Shown: positions 1-9,760, counted from the first letter of the stretch. The stretch: DNA of 64,000 nucleotides from Bacteroidales bacterium (GCA_014860585.1 JACZJL010000171.1:30858-94857); one strand, 5' to 3'. Numbers and translations are program-made. Notes: generated by a model from the sequence alone, not told the origin.

Positions 1-111
1 TGTTTCATTTACTTGAACCACGTTGGTTAACTCCATTTCATAAGACTTTTGGGCAAATGACTGGAGACCCATGATAAGCAAAAGAAATAAGATAGTTATA
101 ATCTGTTTCAT
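1..111 (-). CDS. Secreted protein, N-terminal fragment (runs off the window)
   Basis: Only the first 37 codons are present; the frame is still open at base 1. They encode a typical signal peptide, MKQIITILFLLLIMGLQSFAQ, with a predicted cut after the AQ pair, then the first residues of a mature protein (KSYEMELTNVVQVNET). The start codon lies 19 bp downstream of the stop of the cohesin/dockerin gene on the same strand, so it is probably the last visible member of that operon. The function cannot be told from this fragment; export is inferred from the signal peptide. Confidence 0.6.
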   Translation of the reverse strand, partial: MKQIITILFLLLIMGLQSFAQKSYEMELTNVVQVNET

Positions 112-130
112 ATCAAAAAATTTTAAATGA

Positions 131-1609
131 TTACGGTGTTACTCTTATTACAAAATTCAGCAAACCAGTTTGAACCAGTGTACGATCAAGAACATTTACA
201 GTACCATCAGCATTTGTGTCTTCAATCAGATACCCTTTTTCAAGAGCTAAAAGGGCTGATTGTACCAAAGAACGATCTGCAACATTGATAAATCCATCCT
301 GATTTACATCGCCGGCAAAGATAGCAAAATTTCCATCAAGCAAATCTTTTTGATTATTTCCGTAAGCTTTGGATAAGGCATCAGTGAAATCATAGGTTAT
401 AGAGCCGCCAAACAGCACTGCTGTGGCACTGACTGTTTCGAGATGATTACGACTTTTTATGGTGATATAATACTGATCACTGAACATGGATGGAACCAAT
501 GCAAGTGCCGTCCCGTCAGTATTTAGTTCAATATCAGATTGCGACCACACGATCGTACCGTAGTTGGAAGCATCGTGTAACTCCACCGTAATTAAATCGG
601 CAACTGTTCCGGAATATTTATCAAACGGGCTCACGCCATCATGATCCTGGGCTTTACGCATCAGACCTCCGCCAATGTACAACCCCTCAAGGAACACTTT
701 AAGGTTCACTTCAGTCACGGAATTCACAAAACCATCAACCAAGCCCACGGGTACCGGGGTTGCATTGATATAATGAAGCGATGTTTCCGGAGTGAAATTA
801 ACTTCAGCAAGGCCGGTCAGAAAATCGAAATGGATCGTAATCAAATCGCCATCAAGGATAGAAAGTGCGGAGGCACTTGTCTTGATAAATGTCAATGTTC
901 CAGCAAGCTGGTCAACACTGACAACCCATCCTGAAAACTGATTGGCTGTGTAACCTGTGTAAGTAAGCTTTTGGTTATTGAAGCTGATGCTGAGTTCAAT
1001 TGAACCCACGGCAGCAGCAGACAAGCCATCGGCGACCACCGGTACATCAACCGGATCCGGAATGACCAGGTAACCTCCCGGCGGATCAGGCAATGGAATG
1101 GAATCGGCCCCGGTTGTGAAAACTTCTGAGATGGTGAGCGTACCGACCGGAGACAAATCCGGTGAAACACTACCATCTACATAATCACCCGGCACTACTA
1201 AAGAGGTTCCATTAGGTGTTGTAATTTCACAAAAGTCAGTTAAAAACTCAAGGTCGGTAGTGAAGCCACCAAGGTAATCAAACTCCAGTTCAAGGAATGT
1301 ACCGTTGATGTTTACCCCGCTGACACTTGTCCACACTAAAGCAAGCACTGAACTTCCGCCATAATTAGGGTTAATGGCGATATTTGACCCATTAAATGCA
1401 ACTTCAAGAGGGCCGGAATAGGTCAAAACATCTCCATCATAATCAATGCGAATAGTAACAGCGCCCACATTATTCAAACCGATCAAATCCAGATTTACGG
1501 TAACCGGACCAGGTCCGGAAACAACGTCTTCAAGAGATACAATCGGTTGGGACATTAAAGGAATGGCAAACATGATTGCCATGAATATCTGTATTATTTT
1601 CTTCATCAT
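131..1609 (-). CDS. Secreted protein with two cohesin-like domains and a C-terminal dockerin
   Basis: This 492-residue protein begins with a signal peptide (MMKKIIQIFMAIMFAIPLMSQ). Residues about 25-150 and 155-295 look like two cohesin-type beta-sandwiches (patterns such as GAVTIRIDYDGDVLTY and GSIELSISFNNQKLTYTG). The C-terminal 65 residues form a dockerin pair of calcium loops, DVNQDGFINVAD and DTNADGTVNVLD, each followed by an RxLVQxxLL helix. Cohesin and dockerin modules bind each other in cellulosomes; here the role is inferred to be surface-protein assembly. Unlike its two upstream neighbours it has no T9SS sorting domain, so it may be held at the surface through its dockerin. The gene sits 56 bp downstream of the next cohesin gene in the same direction. 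Confidence 0.75.
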   Translation of the reverse strand: MMKKIIQIFMAIMFAIPLMSQPIVSLEDVVSGPGPVTVNLDLIGLNNVGAVTIRIDYDGDVLTYSGPLEVAFNGSNIAINPNYGGSSVLALVWTSVSGVNINGTFLELEFDYLGGFTTDLEFLTDFCEITTPNGTSLVVPGDYVDGSVSPDLSPVGTLTISEVFTTGADSIPLPDPPGGYLVIPDPVDVPVVADGLSAAAVGSIELSISFNNQKLTYTGYTANQFSGWVVSVDQLAGTLTFIKTSASALSILDGDLITIHFDFLTGLAEVNFTPETSLHYINATPVPVGLVDGFVNSVTEVNLKVFLEGLYIGGGLMRKAQDHDGVSPFDKYSGTVADLITVELHDASNYGTIVWSQSDIELNTDGTALALVPSMFSDQYYITIKSRNHLETVSATAVLFGGSITYDFTDALSKAYGNNQKDLLDGNFAIFAGDVNQDGFINVADRSLVQSALLALEKGYLIEDTNADGTVNVLDRTLVQTGLLNFVIRVTP

Positions 1610-1665
1610 ATTGTTATGTTTTTACGTTTACTAATCTTGTTTCATACATATCATCTTGTTGTTGG

Positions 1666-2700
1666 TTATTTTATCAACACCTTAATCGTCTCAACAGTTC
1701 GGTTCTCACTGATCATTTGCAAAAAATAAATTCCGGTATCCAGGCTTCCAGTACTTATCATTCCAGTGCTATGCAAGGGATGCTCTGAATAAACAACTTC
1801 TCCAACAAGATTCACCAGTTGCAAGTCAAAACCTGGTTCCGGTAAATTTACATCAAAATTCAACACCTCTTCGCAAGGATTTGGAAAAACCCTGATCGCA
1901 TTTGTATTCAGTGATCCGTTGTTTACAACTGTCAGGGGAGAAACTGTGAGTGTAACAGAATTGCTGTTCACTGCGCAATCCTCATAACTTACATTGCATC
2001 GGAAAGTATAATTGTTGAATGCCAGTGGAACCTCTTCAATAGTCAATTCGTGTGTGTTTACTCCAGTGTAATTAGCAGTGTTCTGGAGATCAATCCATAC
2101 ACCATTCGCATAATGTTGCCATTGAAAATCAGGTCCGCCGTAAAGCATATTTATTACAAACTGCGCCTGTTCACCTTCGGTTACGGTTACCGAAACCGGT
2201 TGTTCCGAAATCTGAAGTACAGAAACCAGCAGGCCATTCTGATAAACAACATTCGCGATTACAGAACCTGATGAGTTGGCTACTTCGCATTGATCAGTAA
2301 AAACAAGCGATGCATTGCCTTCATAATAATCCAACTTAAGGTCGAATAATTTGCCTTCAGCTATATTCAATGCCGAAAGGCTCGACCATGTAATGGCAAT
2401 TCTTGATGTTTGATCAATAAAGTTGGATAAAGGTGCTCCTCCCAGCTGAACATGAGGATTTTCTATTGAAACGAATTCCACAAGTAATGTATCGATAGAA
2501 ATGAAAAATGTAAAAGCAGCAACATCATTAAAATTGGATACATTCACAGGCAACAGGACACTACTGTTTTCACAACGGGGTTGGGCGCCGATGGAGACAG
2601 TGTGCTGGCCAAAAACTGACCAACAACCGAACATCAGCAGCAGACCCAGTATAAAAACCGGATGGCCATTTACCTGTATGTGAAATCCTTTTCTCATCAA
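1666..2700 (-). CDS. Secreted cohesin-like and Ig-like protein with T9SS sorting domain
   Basis: The protein has 344 residues. After an N-terminal hydrophobic export segment (about residues 14-31, ending SVFGQ), residues 33-160 resemble a cohesin module (HTVSIGAQPRCENSS, then ITWSSLSALNIAEGKLFDLKLDY, the same pattern as in both neighbours). Residues about 165-255 form an Ig-like domain (FQWQHYANGVW, YTFRCNVSYEDC). The last 80 residues are a type A T9SS sorting domain (IRVFPNPCEEVLNFDV ... GIYFLQM). It should be exported by Sec and anchored by T9SS. It follows a terminator after the large upstream gene and leads into the cohesin/dockerin gene. Partner and ligand are unknown. Confidence 0.75.
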   Translation of the reverse strand: MMRKGFHIQVNGHPVFILGLLLMFGCWSVFGQHTVSIGAQPRCENSSVLLPVNVSNFNDVAAFTFFISIDTLLVEFVSIENPHVQLGGAPLSNFIDQTSRIAITWSSLSALNIAEGKLFDLKLDYYEGNASLVFTDQCEVANSSGSVIANVVYQNGLLVSVLQISEQPVSVTVTEGEQAQFVINMLYGGPDFQWQHYANGVWIDLQNTANYTGVNTHELTIEEVPLAFNNYTFRCNVSYEDCAVNSNSVTLTVSPLTVVNNGSLNTNAIRVFPNPCEEVLNFDVNLPEPGFDLQLVNLVGEVVYSEHPLHSTGMISTGSLDTGIYFLQMISENRTVETIKVLIK

Positions 2701-2740
2701 TTATTTGTGATTTAAACCAAAAACAAAAGTTCAAATAGAA

Positions 2741-2769
2741 TAAGGTGTGCCGTAATCCGGCACACCTTA
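2741..2769 (-). terminator. Intrinsic terminator after the 1731-residue surface protein gene
   Basis: A perfect 12-bp stem (2741-2752 with 2758-2769, arms TAAGGTGTGCCG and CGGCACACCTTA) encloses a 5-base loop, 12 bp downstream of the minus-strand stop codon. The following minus-strand bases are only moderately T-rich. Confidence 0.75.
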
Positions 2770-2781
2770 ATTATATTTGTC

Positions 2782-5700
2782 TTATCTGATCAAGATCATG
2801 CTGTTGTTGGATGAGTAGTCGTTACTTTCACCCTTAACTTCCAGCTTGTAGTAGTAAACGCCTGGGCCGTTGAGGTCGCTGCTTTGTACAGTTACCTTGT
2901 GTGTGCCTGCGCTTTGGTATTCGGTGACAAGTGTCTTCACAACCTGACCCATCTTGTTGTAGATCACCACACTTACTGCTCCGGATTCGGGCAGGTCATA
3001 AGTAATGGTAGTTGCATCCCTGAATGGGTTGGGGTTGTTAGTTACTGCAAATGTATTGATTACAGGAGCTTCAGTGCTGAGGCTGCTGGCCTTTAGGTTA
3101 ACACCTTCAACAACCTGTGCACTCCTGTCAGCCAGTTCGGTGAAGCCGGTGAGTTCGAACAGACGGGCATCTGCAGAAATATCACCAATTACACGAACGG
3201 TAATCATAGCAATTGCATCTCCTTCGTTGAAGTTGATCCCTTCAAGTGCTGACCATGCGATATTGACAATGCCCTGTTCGTGATTGAAATAAGCATTGTC
3301 TTCACCATAGTTGGTTGCTATCACCTCGATCAGGTCGTTGCGATAGGTCATACCGATACTAATAGCGCCAAGGTCTGCAAAATGATCAACAACGATCGGG
3401 ATGGTTACTTCCTCACCCTTGCTTACCGCAGTTACACCTTCGTAAATGAGATCCAGTTTTGGTTCAGCTTTGAAACCGCCATACACCGGAACATATGAAC
3501 TGTTGATATCACTAACAGCATCATAGTAGATGTTCAGATAGCGGTAACCCAAATCAGGATAGTTTGCCAAAGCATCCAGATCATTGAAATAATAATGCTG
3601 TCCGGCAAATGAAGAAGCTATATATGAATACATATTAAGTTTATCGAGAGCAGTCGGGATTTGAACACCAAAAGTAGTGTTAGTGTTGAAATCGTCCTCA
3701 TCCACGAAAATACCGGCCACCTCAAAGTTGGGTTTGTCGTTCGGATAAACCTGGATCAGGCCAATTGCACGGCGCTTTGCAAGCAATGCATCGAGACCTG
3801 TTAAGGTTCCATTGTAATTGGCATCGGCTACATTTTCGTTGTATGGAGCGTAAGGATAATCAATGTGTGCCAGTCCGGGGAATCCGCTGATGTCGTTGCC
3901 AATGACCATGTGTTCAACCAACATTGCATCCGTAGCATTAACTCCATCCCAGTTGTTGTAAGTCCAGTTATTGGTCAAAAATCCATCTGAATAAATTCCA
4001 CCACCATTATTCCATTCTTCATAATACCCACCATCCCAAACAAGTACTCTGTAATCAGCATTAGGATCAAGGTTATAATCGAAAGCAAAGGCTGCTTCAT
4101 AATACTCATCGGTAAGCAGGGGATGTAGGTCTTCACCATAATACTCCTCTACCTTTTTCACCTCTACGGCACCATAATAAGGATCATCAGATTCTAAATC
4201 AAAGTCCGCACCAACCAGCGAAACGTAGAAGAAATCAGGAACATTCAATCCATAGTAATTAGTCATAAACGGCGAAGGCATCGGTGTTTCACCGGCATTG
4301 TAGTATTTCACCTGGCCTACGAGGAGGTTGGGGAGAATTTCAATTGTGATTGTATAAGTATCGGAGCACAAACCATTGTCAACAGTTACGCTCAATTCAA
4401 CTTCATCGTAAGGCAGCGGATCGTCCCAGATAAAGGTGAGGCTGACAATTTGTGCTGACGGATCGCTGATTGATACTGCCATAGGATCAACAGCACTCCA
4501 GGAATAGGTTGGGAAACCAGGCTCACTAAGATTAGGTGCAGCCACCGAATAGGTTTCAACAGCTCCGCTGAACACACTGGTAACGCCGCCAATTCCTTCA
4601 ACTATTGTGTAGAAGGTAATTGTAACTTCATCAACGTCTTCACAGATGCCATTGGTTTCTGTCCAATAGAATGTATAAACACCACCAACATCCACTGTGA
4701 CTTTTGTTTTGGGATCAGTGTCATCTTCGAAAACAACATTACCGGGAGCGGGTGTTTTAGTTGTCCATTTCCCTGTACTTCCAACTACAGAATATGTTGC
4801 ATCCAGATTGTATTCAAGGATATTGAAGCATACATAATCATCTAAACCTGCATCAGCATTTGGATCGTCGAGGAAAGTGATCACTACCGATACATCAGAA
4901 AGACATCCCTCAGTTGATTCAACTGTGCCGGTAAATGTGTAAGTCCCCGGAGGATAATCACCATTAATCATGAGATATTCCGGATATTGTAAACCATCAT
5001 AGAGGAAATAATCTGATCCGGTTTTCTCCAGGAAGAAGATTGGTTCATCACCATTGATGATATCCCACATCGCCAATTCCCATCCTTGAGCATTATTTAC
5101 ACCATCAACCCCTTTTGCAAGCCACCATGCCCAATAAGCTGGGTCGGTAACTTCTTCGATAAAGAATGGATTGGGGTAATTTGGTTCAAGGTCAACAGCA
5201 ACAGTCAATGAAGCAACACCTATATAATAATAATCAACATTGTCATTAATACATGCGGTGTAACCATTGGCTAAATCGCCATCAATTGGCATAGGATCGC
5301 TCAGGTCATCATATTCGGAATAGAACAATTCGATTGCTGAAACAACTGGCTCGGGATGAACTATAATTGAAAAATTATAATCCTCCAGAGATGTTGAATG
5401 ACATCCTTTATCATCATATAAATCAAGGATGCTGAACAAATAGGTGCCGGTTGGGAAATTAATCAAATCATAGGTCCACGTACCTGAAACACCTGACATT
5501 ATATCTGTCTGTGTTCCGAAAGGTGAAGGCCCTTCAATTTGCCATTCAACAGTCCAGGGAGCCGTACCTATAACGCCTTCAATCGAAATAGTAACTTCAT
5601 CATCATAGCAAAATTCAATGACAGGGTTACCCGTAACCGGTTCGTCATTCACCTCCACCAGAGCTGTTGGTTCAGGATTTATCGTAATAGTAAAGGTGTA

Positions 5701-7977
5701 ACTGTCCAGTGAGGTTTGTGAGGCTGCACACATGTTATTATCCACAAGGCTGGTTACTGTGAAAGTATACAGACCAACGGGGAAATCCAAAAGGTTGTAA
5801 GTAAAGGTTTCGGAGACACCGGTCATATAATCGTTTTGGGTCGGAAAACCAGAAGGTCCTTCAATCTGCCATCCTAACGTCCAGTCGGGTTCACCAACTA
5901 CACCGGCTACATAAATATCAATAACTTCATTGTAACAGAATTCGAAGTCTTGTCCGGATGCAGAAGTTCCGTTTACTTCGATTTCAGCGGTAGGTTCGGG
6001 GTGAACAATCAGACTCATCCAGTAATCGGCCAAAGTTGTAGCGGATGTTACACAATTATTTCCATCTGTTATAGAGGTAATTGTCAGGCTATAGGTTCCA
6101 ACGCCCAGCGGGAACATATCCGCCTCGAAATATTCTATATCACCATCACCATCCACAGAGCCTGTACCATAGAAAGGATAGCCAACTCCGCCACCAATTT
6201 TATCAATAGTGAAAGTGAAATCCCAGTTAGGTGCACCAACTGTGCCTTCGTAGCTGAGCTCTATTGTTTCATCATAGCAAAATTCAAATGATTGTCCAAA
6301 AGCCAAGGCTCCGTTAACAAAGAAGTCCATTTCCGGTTCCGGATGAATGGTCAGAAATGCCAGCCAGGGATCAAGGGTGGTTGGAGAGCAACCGTTATTA
6401 TCAACCAATGAATTAAGGGTTATGGTATAGGTTCCTACGGCAAAAGTACCTGGCCCAAAAATAACATCACCAAGGTCACCCGTAAAGGTGCCAGTGACAG
6501 GAGTTACCCCATCGTCATACTGATATTCCAGTGTAAACGGAGGCTCTCCGGCCCAAACATGCGATAGTGTAACATCAAATACATAATCGTAGCAATATTC
6601 AAATGAAGACCCGGTTTCGGCAAGAACACCATCAAATGAGAAACCAATAGCAGGCTCAGGATTTACAATAACTTGAAATGAATCGCCTGCGTAAGCATAT
6701 TCTGTACCTTCAAGATAGGCAAAATTGGTTACCTCAACATTATAAGTCCCTGGTTGCACATCATCAATCTCAAATCTCCAGGTATCAGTAGCCACATGGC
6801 CCTGCAAAGTAGTCTGAACACCAGTGTTGGGGTTAGTAGGGTTTAGGTCATTTGCAAGCATTGCAGAGAGATAGAGTGTGCTGTATTCGGCAGACAATGT
6901 ATAGCTTCCAGCAGGATTGTTATTGTAGAAAATATCAACCACTGTACCAGCATTAAGAGGCACATCAACTTCAATAACAGCATCATTTTTTACCCGACTA
7001 TCCACGTTGTAAATAGTAGGATAACCAATTTCATATTCGAAGGAGTAAGGAACATTCCAGCATGTTTCAAAATCTGTTATGTCAACAACAGTAGCATCAG
7101 CGAATGTTAGTGTGTATGTTCCAACTTCAAAATCCGTGTAGCAAACATCAAAATCAACATATCCAAGGACAGTGATCGTAAAAGGGATGGTAACAGGATT
7201 ATCAATTCCTGCAAAAGTAAATTCAAAACTATCTGTCAACCCTTCTTTTGTGATAAGGTTGGGTGGTGCTATTGAAAGTAAGTCATAGAGAAAGATTTCA
7301 GTTGCCCCACCAATATCTGTCGGAGCACTGTTGAGAAGGTTCGTTGTTCCGCCATCAAGAGAAACTTTAATAAGTTCAGCACCTGCAGGAAATCCGCCGG
7401 GGATATCCATTCTCAGATCAGCCACCACCGGTCCGATAACCGGATCGTTAAAAATGCTGTAATTAACATTGTCTGGAATATCATAAGTCACATCAAAAGG
7501 TAAGATAACTGGGGTTTTGGTGACTGATTCGATTTCGTAATCAGTAATGGTGATATTAGGATCACGTACTTCGAATAAGGCAACAACAGAAATCGCAGTA
7601 CCGTTAGCACCCATAACCAGATCAATAAAGTCATTGGTTGATTGGTGAATGAAAAGAGGATCTCCCGGGGGAATTGGTGGTCCAAAATATGGATTGGAAT
7701 AATCCCACAATGTTACCTGGTGACTCGTGATCTGACTGGGAATTACTGTTCTCAGTCTCATCAACTGACCTGCAGCAAGTGTTAAAGTTGAATTTTCAAC
7801 AGGTCCCTGAATGGTTGTAACTGTTGTTCCGGAACCACGGTCAAAAACTTCTACACGCCCATGACACTCAATTGTCAGTCTGAGCTGTGTTTGGGCAAAA
7901 GCCGAACTCAGCCCTACAAGCAGCATTACCATCAGCAACGCCACTTTTTTGAAATGATTTTCGTAAAATCTGCTCAT
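2782..7977 (-). CDS. Giant surface protein: Ig/PKD-like repeats, dockerin-like pair, cohesin, T9SS domain
   Basis: The protein has 1731 residues and a signal peptide ending SSAFAQ. Residues about 439-874 carry four repeats of roughly 110 residues, each opening with (N/H)PEP and containing FCY(D/N) and a (V/F)GTYxxTxxSL(V/T)D pattern, like the gliding-associated and SprB-type repeats of Bacteroidota. Around residues 1330-1405 are two dockerin-like helices (NNWDGVNATDAMLV and DANYNGTLTGLDALLAKRR) whose calcium ligands are partly replaced. Residues about 1505-1640 form a cohesin-like module (GAISIGMTYRNDLIEV, VNIAWSALEGINFNEGD). The last 85 residues are a T9SS sorting domain (NPNPFRDATTITYDLP). 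Domain limits are estimates from coordinates. It is followed by a strong terminator. A structural or adhesive role is inferred. Confidence 0.8.
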   Translation of the reverse strand: MSRFYENHFKKVALLMVMLLVGLSSAFAQTQLRLTIECHGRVEVFDRGSGTTVTTIQGPVENSTLTLAAGQLMRLRTVIPSQITSHQVTLWDYSNPYFGPPIPPGDPLFIHQSTNDFIDLVMGANGTAISVVALFEVRDPNITITDYEIESVTKTPVILPFDVTYDIPDNVNYSIFNDPVIGPVVADLRMDIPGGFPAGAELIKVSLDGGTTNLLNSAPTDIGGATEIFLYDLLSIAPPNLITKEGLTDSFEFTFAGIDNPVTIPFTITVLGYVDFDVCYTDFEVGTYTLTFADATVVDITDFETCWNVPYSFEYEIGYPTIYNVDSRVKNDAVIEVDVPLNAGTVVDIFYNNNPAGSYTLSAEYSTLYLSAMLANDLNPTNPNTGVQTTLQGHVATDTWRFEIDDVQPGTYNVEVTNFAYLEGTEYAYAGDSFQVIVNPEPAIGFSFDGVLAETGSSFEYCYDYVFDVTLSHVWAGEPPFTLEYQYDDGVTPVTGTFTGDLGDVIFGPGTFAVGTYTITLNSLVDNNGCSPTTLDPWLAFLTIHPEPEMDFFVNGALAFGQSFEFCYDETIELSYEGTVGAPNWDFTFTIDKIGGGVGYPFYGTGSVDGDGDIEYFEADMFPLGVGTYSLTITSITDGNNCVTSATTLADYWMSLIVHPEPTAEIEVNGTSASGQDFEFCYNEVIDIYVAGVVGEPDWTLGWQIEGPSGFPTQNDYMTGVSETFTYNLLDFPVGLYTFTVTSLVDNNMCAASQTSLDSYTFTITINPEPTALVEVNDEPVTGNPVIEFCYDDEVTISIEGVIGTAPWTVEWQIEGPSPFGTQTDIMSGVSGTWTYDLINFPTGTYLFSILDLYDDKGCHSTSLEDYNFSIIVHPEPVVSAIELFYSEYDDLSDPMPIDGDLANGYTACINDNVDYYYIGVASLTVAVDLEPNYPNPFFIEEVTDPAYWAWWLAKGVDGVNNAQGWELAMWDIINGDEPIFFLEKTGSDYFLYDGLQYPEYLMINGDYPPGTYTFTGTVESTEGCLSDVSVVITFLDDPNADAGLDDYVCFNILEYNLDATYSVVGSTGKWTTKTPAPGNVVFEDDTDPKTKVTVDVGGVYTFYWTETNGICEDVDEVTITFYTIVEGIGGVTSVFSGAVETYSVAAPNLSEPGFPTYSWSAVDPMAVSISDPSAQIVSLTFIWDDPLPYDEVELSVTVDNGLCSDTYTITIEILPNLLVGQVKYYNAGETPMPSPFMTNYYGLNVPDFFYVSLVGADFDLESDDPYYGAVEVKKVEEYYGEDLHPLLTDEYYEAAFAFDYNLDPNADYRVLVWDGGYYEEWNNGGGIYSDGFLTNNWTYNNWDGVNATDAMLVEHMVIGNDISGFPGLAHIDYPYAPYNENVADANYNGTLTGLDALLAKRRAIGLIQVYPNDKPNFEVAGIFVDEDDFNTNTTFGVQIPTALDKLNMYSYIASSFAGQHYYFNDLDALANYPDLGYRYLNIYYDAVSDINSSYVPVYGGFKAEPKLDLIYEGVTAVSKGEEVTIPIVVDHFADLGAISIGMTYRNDLIEVIATNYGEDNAYFNHEQGIVNIAWSALEGINFNEGDAIAMITVRVIGDISADARLFELTGFTELADRSAQVVEGVNLKASSLSTEAPVINTFAVTNNPNPFRDATTITYDLPESGAVSVVIYNKMGQVVKTLVTEYQSAGTHKVTVQSSDLNGPGVYYYKLEVKGESNDYSSNNSMILIR

Positions 7978-8046
7978 AATCGTAAATTTTTAAGTTAGTA
8001 ATTAAATAAATAAATTGAATTGTTTGCTCAATTGTTTGGAAAACTG

Positions 8047-8436
8047 TTAATGAATTGAAATTTGAGATGTTTTAAAATCTATGTGGGTTAAATGGTGATT
8101 TAACAGAATCTCCCGGCCAATGGCAGGATTATCCAGCCGGCTGTGAGTGAGAGGCAATTCCTTGCGTTGTGTTGAAGCAATGGGCAAGTTGCAAATGGCA
8201 TCAGCAGGAAACAGGTTCCCTGCTGCAAAAATCGGCAGTGTTGCCGCATGGCGCAAGCGCAAAGAATTACGCATTGGAGAGAGGGATGTTGACGTACCGG
8301 CGGCCGACAAACCACTGAATAATACCAGCGAATCGTTCATGACGCCTGAAAAGTGATGACTTTTGCTGAAAGCGGCATGGCCAGACAGCAAGGTCAAAGC
8401 AGTGACAATCAATAAGTAGGTGTAAATACTGATCAT
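8047..8436 (-). CDS. Possible small exported protein, unrecognised
   Basis: A 129-codon open frame starts with a plausible signal peptide (MISIYTYLLIVTALTLLSGHAAFSKS). The rest is low in recognisable features and rich in Leu, Ser, His and Ala, with no cysteines beyond one and no known motif. The gene lies alone in a 900-bp stretch between the giant surface protein and a membrane protein, on the same strand as both. No clear promoter box was found. It could be a non-coding stretch that stays open by chance, because another frame is open over much of the same region. Confidence 0.25.
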   Translation of the reverse strand: MISIYTYLLIVTALTLLSGHAAFSKSHHFSGVMNDSLVLFSGLSAAGTSTSLSPMRNSLRLRHAATLPIFAAGNLFPADAICNLPIASTQRKELPLTHSRLDNPAIGREILLNHHLTHIDFKTSQISIH

Positions 8437-8890
8437 TTATTAGGTAAAATTTGTCAAAGCAAAAGTAAATAAAATTTGAAGCGAAGCAAATCTAAATTGT
8501 TAAAAACCTGTTAAATTGATAATTTTTAACAAAAAAAATATTTGTTCTATTAAGCCAAAAACAGCAATTGATCAAAATTCGTGTTGTCAAATTTACACCA
8601 ATCCGTTGGTTTTGTTGGACAATTTCGTTTAATTTAACGTAATTTAACGGGATCGATCCTGCCGGTTAAGCAGTCATTCATGACAAAAAGCAGGCTAACT
8701 TGTTGTTTTGCAGCCAGGTTCAGGGATGCTTGACGAATCACGGCAAAAAAAAGGAAATTGACGGGTTGGGTCATGAAGATCGGACTTTTATTACTTGAAG
8801 GTGAGAAATTAGAAAAGAACCAGGTCATTTTCTACCGGTGGTGGTAAATCTTATGAGTAAATTCAGCAGATTGGAACTCCTGAGGTTACT
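8437..8890. other. Gene-free AT-rich stretch
   Basis: This is AT-rich intergenic sequence, mainly 8437-8640, with no convincing reading frame, RNA gene or long hairpin. It should hold the upstream control region of the small exported frame at 8436 and the 3' flank of the membrane protein gene ending at 8891. Confidence 0.4.
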
Positions 8891-9727
8891 TTACAACGAC
8901 AACCCCATTCCCAAACCGAAACGGAATAACAAAGTGATTATGATAGCAAGCAGGATGGGAATCTTTTTTAGCCTGAAACTGTCGCGGTGGCGGGTGAACT
9001 GAATGGACTGGAGTTTCTCCATCCGGAAAAATACCGAGATTACGATGATTACCAAGCTCAACAACACAAGGGTATCGATGTATTCAAATTTGGCCTGGTA
9101 AGGTATCTTGAGGATAAAAATGAGGATGTTTCCGATAACGAACGGAATAATCAATTGAGCATAAAAGAAAGGCTCGACCTGCGACATGCTCGCTCTTCGC
9201 AGGTAGATATTCAAGGAGATCAGGATGTTTTTGGCTGAAAACTGGCCGATCACAAACAGCATGATCAGGCCAAAGATACCGATGATTACCCTGAACACCA
9301 TGGGGATATTCATGTAATTGAAAAAAGCGCCGGGCATGTAGTTGATAAAAGCCCCAAATACGATGTCACCAAAAAAGAGGGTGTAGGCAATCAGGTAAGC
9401 CCACAGCAGGAAAAGTTTGCCATGGCCGGAGCCTTTCCTCACGTTCTGGTACATCACCTGGAACAACACGCCGAAAAGCAAAGCGAGCAGTACACCTATA
9501 AAGAAAATGAGTACAACCGGTTCGAGGGTCCAGGTAAAATCTTTACGGTCGAGATCAAATCCGTAATGGTACAACGTTCCGTTAAGTCCATAGAAAACCT
9601 TGGCCATGACCATCGAAGTAAAATTGATCACCGTAATCACAAAAATATAGGCCAGCATGAAGTAGGCCGTTGAATTGATGGTGATAATCAGGTTTTTGTT
9701 TGGTGTAAGTTGTGAAGATTCAGACAT
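8891..9727 (-). CDS. Polytopic inner-membrane protein of unknown function
   Basis: The 278-residue product (start MSESSQLTPNKN) has about seven hydrophobic helices, beginning at STAYFMLAYIFVITVINF and ending at the C-terminal ILLAIIITLLFRFGLG. A basic cytoplasmic stretch (RMEKLQSIQFTRHRDSFRLKK) precedes the last helix. The open frame extends 12 codons upstream to a TTG at 9763, but a TAnnTTTG promoter box covers that codon (9761-9768), so the ATG at 9727 is the likelier start. I do not recognise the family. It stands alone, divergent from glutamine synthetase III. Confidence 0.7.
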   Translation of the reverse strand: MSESSQLTPNKNLIITINSTAYFMLAYIFVITVINFTSMVMAKVFYGLNGTLYHYGFDLDRKDFTWTLEPVVLIFFIGVLLALLFGVLFQVMYQNVRKGSGHGKLFLLWAYLIAYTLFFGDIVFGAFINYMPGAFFNYMNIPMVFRVIIGIFGLIMLFVIGQFSAKNILISLNIYLRRASMSQVEPFFYAQLIIPFVIGNILIFILKIPYQAKFEYIDTLVLLSLVIIVISVFFRMEKLQSIQFTRHRDSFRLKKIPILLAIIITLLFRFGLGMGLSL

Positions 9728-9760
9728 TGGGTATTGGGTTTTTAATGAAAAATCTGAGGA

